A stretch of 64,000 nucleotides of DNA from contig CAITNO010000037.1 in assembly GCA_903893795.1 (NCBI GenBank), positions 1 to 64,000 of the forward strand, read 5' to 3'. Positions 50,294-56,785 of the stretch are shown here, one piece after another. Made by a program: the position numbers and the translations under genes. Source of the stretch: Candidatus Hydrogenedentota bacterium. Lineage in GTDB: Bacteria; Hydrogenedentota; Hydrogenedentia; Hydrogenedentales; CAITNO01. Within the stretch, counting starts at the first letter, position 1; every line of letters starts with the position of its first letter. The notes beneath the pieces were generated by a model. That model worked only from the letters and a program-made list of their open reading frames with translations. It did not search any database and had not been told where the DNA came from.

Positions 50294-51802
50294 TTACTTC
50301 GACCAAATCGAATCCATTTCCCAAAAGGCAATCTGTTCCGCCCGCGCCGTGCCGCCGGGGGCGAGCAGTGAAATGTTGGTCTTGTTTTCATCGAAGGGGA
50401 GTAGGTTGCTGAAACAGGCCCGTCCATTGACATAGAGCTCGCCAATGCACCCATCAATGAACAGGCGCAGGTCGAGGGTCTTCTCCTCCGGACCGAGTTT
50501 GAAATCGGCCTGCTTGTCGTTAAAGAGCAGCTTTCCGGCGGCGGCGTCATAGGCTATCGGGATGAAGGACTTTCCTCCGGCCGACCGTGCGAGCCGCAGT
50601 TCCACCCGCGTTGCGTCGCCCAGCGCAATTTGCACCTGAAGCTCTTGGTGCAAGCCCATGCCCGATTCCAGCACCACTTCCCTGCCCGGTTCCAGCACAA
50701 GATTCTCGTGCAGTCTTGCGTTTCGGCGCAGGGCCGTCAATTCCGGCGCGGGCGCGTAGCGCAGTGTGCTGTCGGTTGCCAGCGTCAGCACACGCGGCAG
50801 GGACAGGCAATGGCTCCATCCCGCCTCGACGGGACGGTCTGCCATGATCCAGCCCCAGAGCATGCGGCGGCCGTCTGGGTCGGAGAAACTGTTGGGGGCG
50901 TAATAGACCGTGGGTCCGCCCAGGTCGACCGGCTGCCAGGGGCCGGGTTCAAAACGATTGTCCCGGTAAACGCCGGCGGCGTATTGGACCATGCCGCGCA
51001 GGCCGGGGGCGTCGTGGCACAGGGGCGAAACAATCAGCACATGCCGGTCACCCAAGGGGAAAAAGGCGGGGCACTCCCACTGAAAACAGCGCTCGCCCAT
51101 TCCGGTGCAGAGCGGTCCGAGGAATTCCCATTGGCGGAGGTCCGCCGACCGGCACAGCAGCACCGTGCCGCCCTTTCCCTTGAAGCCCGACCCGGCCAGC
51201 AGACGCCACTCATCCCCCTCGCGCCAGGCGCAGGGATCGCGAAAACCGTCTTCAAGTCCCTCCAGCGCGGGCCTTTCGGGGATGACCGGATTGGCCGCAC
51301 ACTTTTGCCAGGTGCGAAGATTGTCGCCGCTCGTGGCCAGGCATTGGGTCTGCTTCCCCTTGCCCACGCCGGTGTAAATTATGGTGGGCACCCCCTGGTC
51401 AATCACGCAGCAGCCGGAGGCAATGGCCTCGGCGTCATAGCTGCCCGGCATGGGCGCCAGCGCAATGGGCAGGTGCCGCCAGTGAACCAGGTCGCTGCTC
51501 ACGGCATGCCCCCACACGGGACCTGCGTTTTGCCGTTCGCCCCAATAGGGCAGGTGCTGGAAGAACACGTGGTATTCGCCGTTGAAGCAGGCCGGGCCGT
51601 TGGGATCATTGATGAAGCGCGCGGCGGCGGTCACGTGGTAGATGGGATGCAAGGGGTCGCGCTCCGCCTGGGCCACGAAGCGTTCCACGGCGTCATCGGC
51701 CTCCGCCAGCACGGCTTCTTGGGTGGGTTTCACGGGAGTCGCGTCTGCCTCGGGAGACGCGCCTGCAAGCGCCGCAAACAGGAGGAACAAACAAGCGCCC
51801 AT
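50294..51802 (-). CDS. Secreted GH32 fructan hydrolase
   Basis: The 502-residue exported protein has a signal peptide (MGACLFLLFAALAGAS). The GH32 propeller follows with all three catalytic acids: nucleophile Asp66 in FINDPNG, stabiliser Asp189 in FRDPCAW and acid/base Glu243 in WECPAFF. YHVFFQHLPYWGERQNAGPVWGH near 77 is typical of levanases, inulinases and invertases. The C-terminal beta-sandwich (about 360-500, LRLFIDGCIGELYVNGRACF) completes the family layout. Being exported, it probably acts on extracellular fructan or sucrose, not sucrose-6-phosphate. The start at 51802 has GGGAG 7 bases upstream; a start 12 codons earlier is less likely. Confidence 0.9.
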   Translation of the reverse strand: MGACLFLLFAALAGASPEADATPVKPTQEAVLAEADDAVERFVAQAERDPLHPIYHVTAAARFINDPNGPACFNGEYHVFFQHLPYWGERQNAGPVWGHAVSSDLVHWRHLPIALAPMPGSYDAEAIASGCCVIDQGVPTIIYTGVGKGKQTQCLATSGDNLRTWQKCAANPVIPERPALEGLEDGFRDPCAWREGDEWRLLAGSGFKGKGGTVLLCRSADLRQWEFLGPLCTGMGERCFQWECPAFFPLGDRHVLIVSPLCHDAPGLRGMVQYAAGVYRDNRFEPGPWQPVDLGGPTVYYAPNSFSDPDGRRMLWGWIMADRPVEAGWSHCLSLPRVLTLATDSTLRYAPAPELTALRRNARLHENLVLEPGREVVLESGMGLHQELQVQIALGDATRVELRLARSAGGKSFIPIAYDAAAGKLLFNDKQADFKLGPEEKTLDLRLFIDGCIGELYVNGRACFSNLLPFDENKTNISLLAPGGTARAEQIAFWEMDSIWSK

Positions 51803-51886
51803 CAGAGACTCCCATCGTAAAATGCACCGAGTCGTCAACCGGAGTTGCTTGTCCCCGCCCGGCCACCCGCTTGGGCTTTTCGGCGC

Positions 51887-53068
51887 TTAGGCTGGGAACG
51901 CCTCGTGGAACAGCTTGGCACGCTCAATGGCGAGGGAGCGCGCATCGGAGGCTGCGCCGCGGCCCAGCACCAGGTGGGCCGCCTGCGCGGCCAGAAGCGC
52001 CTGGGAAAGCCGCTGCGGGGTCATGCCCTCCACCAGGCCCAGCGCGCCGCCCATGCGCAGGGCGGACAGGAGATCCAGCGCCTCGCCCAGGCCCAGCAGC
52101 CGCGCGCCGCGCGCCACGGCCAGGGCGCGATCCGCCCGGTCCGCAATTTCCAGCGCGCCCCGCTTCATCAGCAGCGCGCGCGACCGTTCCTCTTCCTGGG
52201 TAATCTCAACCGCCGCATGGCCGACGCGGAAGAGGATTTCCTCCTCCGAAATGCCCAGCGTTTCCTGGTTGACCAGCAGGTACAGGTTGCCCAAGGTGTT
52301 CTTCGGCGAAGTGCACACGGCGCCTTCAAGGTCGGTCAGCAGGCACTGAAGCGCGGGCGTTTCGGCGCCCGTCAGCGGCGGCAGACCGGGCGGCGCCATT
52401 TCGCCGGACCAGAGCGAGGTGCCCGTGGCCCCAAAATCACCGCCGGTCATGCCGTAAAGCTCCACGCCGCGGTGCCGTATCCGGGCGGCCGTGTCCTCCA
52501 CCGAGCCCAGCAGGCCAATGGCGGGCAGGTGCAGCAGCACCGAGGCGCGCAGCCCCGTGCCCACCATGCCCAGCCGCGAAGTGAGAAATCCCAGCCGTTC
52601 CTGCCAGGCAAAGCCGAGCAGACAGGCGAGCCCATCGTCCACCGTGCCGGCACGGGACCAGGCGTCGCGCACGGCCATGCCGCCTGCCAGCGCGCGCAGC
52701 ACGAGGTGGTCGGACCCGTTCACCATGATGCCGAAATCCTGCGATTCGGCCAGGTATACCCCGCGGTTGGACATTCCCTGGAGGATTTCCCGGGAAGCGA
52801 TGCGCCGTTCGCCGAGAAACTGCCAGGCGAGCGTGTCCAGATTGGCCGCGGCAAGATAGCGGCCCGAGCCGAAGAGGTTGATACGCTCAAAGGCGTCGAG
52901 CACCCGCGCCTCCACGGCGTGGCGTTCGTCCTCGCCGCAGCGGGCGGGAAAGGCAAAATCGGAAAGGTTGCGCACGAGGGTGCAGTGGGAAACGACGGCT
53001 ATCCACTGGTCCGGTGCCGTGGCGGCAATCCAGTCGGGCAGGTGGGCTGTCTGAATATCGTCGGCCAT
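51887..53068 (-). CDS. mcsB: McsB-like guanido kinase homologue, predicted inactive
   Basis: The 393-residue protein aligns along its length with McsB, the protein-arginine kinase that marks proteins for ClpCP. RGVYLAESQDFGIMV near 102, TGLRASVLLHLP at 171-182, NTLGNLYLLVNQETLG at 257-272 and the C-terminal domain are recognisable. From knowledge of Firmicute McsB, key residues are changed: the ATP-binding SRIRLARN segment reads SHCTLVRN (27-34), the NEEDH loop with the catalytic glutamates reads NGSDH (117-121), and the CPTN cysteine is Arg165 in TSRLGMVGTG. A segment of about 50 residues (roughly 207-256) is inserted. I infer a pseudokinase that may bind phosphoarginine or McsA. It lies 3 bases after mcsA, surely one operon. 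Confidence 0.82.
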   Translation of the reverse strand: MADDIQTAHLPDWIAATAPDQWIAVVSHCTLVRNLSDFAFPARCGEDERHAVEARVLDAFERINLFGSGRYLAAANLDTLAWQFLGERRIASREILQGMSNRGVYLAESQDFGIMVNGSDHLVLRALAGGMAVRDAWSRAGTVDDGLACLLGFAWQERLGFLTSRLGMVGTGLRASVLLHLPAIGLLGSVEDTAARIRHRGVELYGMTGGDFGATGTSLWSGEMAPPGLPPLTGAETPALQCLLTDLEGAVCTSPKNTLGNLYLLVNQETLGISEEEILFRVGHAAVEITQEEERSRALLMKRGALEIADRADRALAVARGARLLGLGEALDLLSALRMGGALGLVEGMTPQRLSQALLAAQAAHLVLGRGAASDARSLAIERAKLFHEAFPA

Positions 53069-53071
53069 CGG

Positions 53072-53587
53072 TCAGTCTGTGCCCGCTTCAGTCAGGCGCA
53101 GTCCCGATTCCAGTCCGCGAATTTCGTCGCGCAGGCGCGCGGCCTGTTCATAGTCCTCGGCGCGCAGGACACTGCGCAGGAGCACCCGCTTGGTTTGCAG
53201 GTCCGAATAGAGACGCGCGATGGAGTTGTCGAGGCGGGGGGCTTTGCCCTGGTGGCGGAGCGAGCGGTGCAGCCCCTCCAGAATGGATTCAATCTCCTGG
53301 CCGAACTCGGTGTAGCACGAGGGGCACCCCACCACCGCCGTCTCCGCGATGCGCTCCAGCGACACGGCGCAGACCGGGCAGACCCGGCGCGACCGGGGAA
53401 CGGTGCGCTGGGGTGCGGGGGTGCCGCGCACGGCCGGTTTGGCCGTGCCCAGGGTAAACACCGACGACACGTCCTGCTTGTAGCGCGACAGGCATTCGGC
53501 GCACAAATCCTGGTGCACCGCCTTGCCGTCCACCACTTCAGCGTAGCGCACGGTCGCGGGGTTCTTGTGGCACCGCTGGCAAAGCAT
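53072..53587 (-). CDS. mcsA: McsA-like zinc-finger, UVR-domain protein
   Basis: The 171-residue cytosolic protein is the usual partner and activator of McsB. It has two four-Cys zinc-binding sets, Cys3/Cys6/Cys29/Cys32 and Cys70/Cys73/Cys88/Cys91, and a C-terminal UVR (UvrB/UvrC) coiled-coil motif at about 130-165 (LLRSVLRAEDYEQAARLRDEI). This is the full McsA architecture. GGAGG lies 9 bases before the ATG and a promoter just upstream. In Firmicutes mcsA-mcsB sits between ctsR and clpC; neither is present here, so the client protease and regulator must be elsewhere or missing. Confidence 0.88.
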   Translation of the reverse strand: MLCQRCHKNPATVRYAEVVDGKAVHQDLCAECLSRYKQDVSSVFTLGTAKPAVRGTPAPQRTVPRSRRVCPVCAVSLERIAETAVVGCPSCYTEFGQEIESILEGLHRSLRHQGKAPRLDNSIARLYSDLQTKRVLLRSVLRAEDYEQAARLRDEIRGLESGLRLTEAGTD

Positions 53588-53608
53588 TACATTCAGCCTC
53601 CAAACGCA

Positions 53609-53617
53609 AGTATACCA
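53609..53617 (-). promoter_or_regulatory. Extended -10 promoter of mcsAB
   Basis: TGGTATACT on the minus strand is an extended -10 about 22 bases before the mcsA start, giving a very short leader that still includes GGAGG. A good -35 is not obvious. Confidence 0.45.
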
Positions 53618-53653
53618 TCTTCACCCCTTCCCCCTTCCAAAGTCCGTTCTGTG

Positions 53654-54199
53654 TTACTTCAACAACGGAAGCATGGCCTTAAACTCGGGTGTGCCCGCAG
53701 CGCGCAACAGTTCGAATATGGCCATCTGCACCGACACGATGGTGACGCCCGCCCGCGCCATGCGGTCGATGCCAAAACGGTATTCCTCCGGGGTGCTGGA
53801 AGACACCGCATCGGCCGCAACAAAGACTTCGTAGCCTTCGGCCAGGGCGGACAGGGCCGTCTGCGAAACGCAGACATGGGCCTCCATCCCCACGATGAGC
53901 AGTTGGGGCCGGTCCAGCGCGGCCAGCGCGGTCCGGAAACCTTCGTTGGCCAGGCAGCCGAATTCCGTTTTCGGCAGGCGCGGAACCCCCTCCAACTCGT
54001 CGGCAATGCGGCTGATGGTGCCGCCCAGACGTCCGGGATACTGCTCCGTCACCAGCACCGGCAGGTCCAGAATGCGCGCCGCGCGCACCATCTTCGTCGC
54101 ATTGGCCAGATAGGCCTCGGTCCTGTCCGCGTCTTTCGGCAGCAGCACCTCCTGAATGTCAATCACTGTCAGGACGGCCTTTTCACGGTCGAGCAGCAT
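53654..54199 (-). CDS. Isochorismatase-family cysteine hydrolase
   Basis: The 181-residue cytosolic protein has the complete catalytic triad of the family: Asp14 in VIDIQEVLLP, Lys77 in LPKTEFGC and Cys110 in GMEAHVCVSQTA. It matches the isochorismatase-domain-containing hydrolases close to eukaryotic ISOC1/2 and bacterial YcaC-like proteins, whose substrates are largely unknown; nicotinamidase is less likely because the metal-binding Asp/His set is not evident. The start at 54199 has GGGAG 9 bases upstream; a TTG five codons earlier is rejected. Same strand as mcsAB with its own promoter. Confidence 0.85.
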   Translation of the reverse strand: MLLDREKAVLTVIDIQEVLLPKDADRTEAYLANATKMVRAARILDLPVLVTEQYPGRLGGTISRIADELEGVPRLPKTEFGCLANEGFRTALAALDRPQLLIVGMEAHVCVSQTALSALAEGYEVFVAADAVSSSTPEEYRFGIDRMARAGVTIVSVQMAIFELLRAAGTPEFKAMLPLLK

Positions 54200-54235
54200 G
54201 GATAATTCTCCCAAGATGGATGGTTCAGGGGAAAA

Positions 54236-54266
54236 AGTATACCCCGAGCGCCCCGTTTGGAGCCAA
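54236..54266 (-). promoter_or_regulatory. Possible promoter for the isochorismatase-family gene
   Basis: TATACT (54241-54236) is preceded by TTGGCT (54266-54261) at 19 bases on the minus strand. The rest of the 392-base divergent spacer 54200-54591 holds only this and the plus-strand promoter at 54504. Confidence 0.4.
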
Positions 54267-54503
54267 TCTCAGACCACTTACAACGGCGGTGCGCGGCAGA
54301 AAGCCGCCGGGGGACGGGCTCCCGTGTCCGCCCAAGGCAAAGGAACGGCAGCCCCGGCGCGTATGGGAAACGGGTGCCTGTCTAGGGTCGCAACCCCAAC
54401 GACACCAAGGAAGCCCGCCCACGAACGCCACCAAAGTTGCCCCGAACTTGCCTGTTCGTATAGGACGTTTTTTTGGAGGGAACTTTCAGGATGGGAATAA
54501 CTG

Positions 54504-54532
54504 TTGACAACCGAAAAGCCCTATGCTAAACT
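54504..54532 (+). promoter_or_regulatory. Sigma70-type promoter for the exosortase-associated gene
   Basis: TTGACA (54504-54509) and TAAACT (54527-54532) are separated by 17 bases. The leader before the TTG start at 54592 is about 53 bases. Confidence 0.75.
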
Positions 54533-54591
54533 GAACCAGAGTCGAAAGAGGGCTTTCGGTGTCTTTTTTCGTTACTGTGGAGGATCGCGCT

Positions 54592-54957
54592 TTGAGTACG
54601 AAACGTTTTGCGATGTTGCTCGCGGCGATGGCCGTGCTGGCCGCAACGGTGGTTTCCGCCCAGACCTATAATCCGGACGTGGACCTGCCCAAGCCGACGG
54701 GCATGGAAAAATCGCTGACCAAGCTGGGACGGGGCCTGTCGAACATCATGCTCGGCTGGGCCGAGATCCCCATGACCTTTGACAAAAACCTCAAGAAGGG
54801 CAAGCCGCTGGGCTACCTGATCGGCGTGGCTCCCGTGCTCGGCACGGCCCGTGCGGTCATGCGCACCGGCACGGGCGTCTTCGAGGCGACCAGCTTCCCC
54901 TTCACGGACAAGCAGGTCAACTACGAAGCTGTGCTGGAACCGGATTTCATTTTCTAG
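54592..54957 (+). CDS. Exosortase system-associated protein, TIGR04073-like
   Basis: The 121-residue exported protein has a signal peptide cleaved near VVSAQ (about residue 23). The mature part, KLGRGLSNIMLGWAEIPMTF then GVFEATSFPF and a terminal EPDFIF, matches the pattern of TIGR04073 proteins, found in genomes that encode an exosortase; the function is unknown. The start is a TTG with GGAGG 7 bases upstream, favoured over an ATG at 54559 that would put charged residues before the signal peptide. It has its own promoter and terminator. Confidence 0.7.
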   Translation: MSTKRFAMLLAAMAVLAATVVSAQTYNPDVDLPKPTGMEKSLTKLGRGLSNIMLGWAEIPMTFDKNLKKGKPLGYLIGVAPVLGTARAVMRTGTGVFEATSFPFTDKQVNYEAVLEPDFIF

Positions 54958-54989
54958 GTCCGATCCGACTTCCCATTATTGGACGATTC

Positions 54990-55026
54990 CCGGCTCTGCG
55001 GTTCGCCGCGGGGCCGGTTTCTTTTT
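54990..55026 (+). terminator. Intrinsic terminator of the 54592 gene
   Basis: CCGGC (54990-54994) pairs with GCCGG (55013-55017), extended inward by a GCGG/CCGC helix, and is followed by TTTCTTTTT. Confidence 0.7.
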
Positions 55027-55268
55027 GTTTATGCGGGGAGGTGGAGGTTCTGGGAGCATGCGGAAGTATACACCCCCCGCCGCTTCCCCCTTCGCAAAGG
55101 CTACGGCGGACACGTCGCAGCACCCCTCGCAGGAGATGCCAAGAAACACCCCCCGGCCCTTCGGGCCACCCCCCTCGAGGGGGGACCAAGACAACACCCC
55201 TGGGCCCTGTTGGGGCCCGCTCGAGGCCAACACTGAAAGTCCGCAACAACGGTAGGCCCGCCAATAGA
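55027..55268. other. Noncoding spacer with simple palindromes
   Basis: No gene is supported. The stretch contains GGCCCTTCGGGCC (near 55155), CCCCCCTCGAGGGGGG (near 55177) and a run resembling low-complexity C-rich sequence. All open frames here lack starts with ribosome-binding sites. Confidence 0.5.
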
Positions 55269-55300
55269 AAGCGGGACAGCCGTTTCCGGTTGTCCCGCTT
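55269..55300 (-). terminator. Terminator of the DUF1080 gene
   Basis: AAGCGGGACA (55269-55278) pairs with TGTCCCGCTT (55291-55300), with CCG/CGG extending the stem. It lies 24 bases after the minus-strand stop and is followed there by TTCTATT. Confidence 0.65.
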
Positions 55301-55323
55301 CACAAAATGATGTTGTGCGCCGC

Positions 55324-56535
55324 CTATTTGAGCACGTACAAGTCCTTCCACAGAATGCCCTCTGCGCCGCCGGTGTGCAGTTGCAAGGCGAAGAATCCCT
55401 CGGAGAGCAACTGTTTTTCATCCACCAGGTCAAGCACGCGCATGCCGTTGACCCAGGTGGTCACGTGGTTGCCGGTGGAGCGAATCTCGATCTCGTTCCA
55501 GTCGTTGCGGCGCAGCACCAGGGCGGCGGCCACGGCCGGGTCGGGCTTTACCAGCCAGCCGCGCTTGTAGCTCTCGTACACCCAGCCGGTGGGCGACGGA
55601 TAGCCGGGGTCCACCTCGCCCTGCAGGCCCGAAATGACGGGATAGCCGTCGTCCTTCGGGGTGATACTGGAATGGTAGAAGAGGCCGTAGTTGCCCGCGC
55701 CCAGCATTTTGAAGCCGCCGCGCACGCGGAAGTCCTTGAAGGTCTCGACCGTGCCCAGATAGCCCTCGCTCTTTTTCGGTCCGCTGTGGCCGTCAATCAC
55801 GCCGTCCTTGACCGACCAGTCTTCCTCGCCCCATTTCTTCCAGCCGTCAAAATCCTTGCCGTTGAACAGGGCGCGCCATTCGCCGTTGCGGCCGTAATCC
55901 TTCACGCGGATGTTGCGGTATTCCACCACAGTGGCGTCCTCCTGCTGGGCTGCGAAGGTCTGCAGGGCGATCAGGCCCTTGATATAGGCCTCGTCCTCAA
56001 ATTTCGCCGCCAGCACGTCGTGCAGGTAAATCTCGATGCTGCTGCCCCTGGCCACCACGCGCATCGTGTTCCAGTCTTTCTGCTTCAACGTCAGGTAGGC
56101 GTCTTCGGCCGCGTCCTTCACCAGCGGGCCGCGCCCGTTCTCATCCACCAACCGGCCCGTTGCCGGACGCTGACGTGTTTCGATGTTTGCCTGGTAGCCG
56201 TACATCTGCTTGGGCGCCGTGTCCACGGTCTCGCCGTCCTTCAACGGTACCCGCGGCAGCCACTGCGACCGGAACTGCACGCCGCCGTTGGTCGGGACCT
56301 GCGTGCGGAACTCGACCTCAATTTCAACGTCCGCAAACTCCTGCTTCTGGTAGACGAGCCAGCAGTTCTGGTCCTTCAACGCCTTGCCCGAGAGGACCCC
56401 GTCGGTCACCGTCCACTCGCCGCCTTCTGCCTTCCATCCTGCCAGGTCCGCGCCCGGCGTAATCGTTTCCCAGTCCGCCGCGCCCGCGATTCCGCACAGA
56501 ACCGCCAGCAGCGCCAAAGTTGCCATTGTCCGCAT
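55324..56535 (-). CDS. Secreted protein with two DUF1080 (3-keto-disaccharide hydrolase) domains
   Basis: The 403-residue exported protein has a signal peptide (MRTMATLALLAVLCGIAGA). Two tandem jelly-roll DUF1080 domains follow, about 20-205 (DLAGWKAEGGEWTVTDGVL) and 210-403 (FNGKDFDGWKKWGEEDWSV), both with the typical GWK and WTV/WSV start. The family was first known as unknown function and includes 3-keto-glucoside/disaccharide hydrolases and carbohydrate binders. Duplication within one chain is common. The start at 56535 is chosen because AGGAG is 7 bases upstream; an ATG two codons earlier is too close to it. Confidence 0.85.
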   Translation of the reverse strand: MRTMATLALLAVLCGIAGAADWETITPGADLAGWKAEGGEWTVTDGVLSGKALKDQNCWLVYQKQEFADVEIEVEFRTQVPTNGGVQFRSQWLPRVPLKDGETVDTAPKQMYGYQANIETRQRPATGRLVDENGRGPLVKDAAEDAYLTLKQKDWNTMRVVARGSSIEIYLHDVLAAKFEDEAYIKGLIALQTFAAQQEDATVVEYRNIRVKDYGRNGEWRALFNGKDFDGWKKWGEEDWSVKDGVIDGHSGPKKSEGYLGTVETFKDFRVRGGFKMLGAGNYGLFYHSSITPKDDGYPVISGLQGEVDPGYPSPTGWVYESYKRGWLVKPDPAVAAALVLRRNDWNEIEIRSTGNHVTTWVNGMRVLDLVDEKQLLSEGFFALQLHTGGAEGILWKDLYVLK

Positions 56536-56623
56536 GGTCATTCTCCTAACCGTTGCCCGCCCAAATTGACGGGGGGCATCCATGCTACCACCCGCCCCGA
56601 TGAAAGGCAACTGGAAAGTCCCC

Positions 56624-56742
56624 ACTGGGAGCGCCGGCATCCCTGCCGACTGCGTTTCTTGGAATACCAGTGTCGCTGACTCAGCCCCAAGAGGCCGGCA
56701 GGGATGTTCCCGCTTTCGCGAGAATGACGGGCGCTCCCAGTG
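56624..56742. repeat. REP-like element pair (inverted)
   Basis: The element ACTGGGAGCGCC (from 56624) is followed about 80 bases later by its complement (GGCGCTCCCAGT, ending 56741), with inner complements GGCATCCCTGCCG and CCGGCAGGGATG. The whole forms a long stem-loop just upstream of the DUF4838 gene. It belongs to the family at 8166 and 36481. Confidence 0.8.
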
Positions 56743-56785
56743 CCTTCCGCCGCCGTGGTACCCTACGATGGAAAGGAATCATGCC

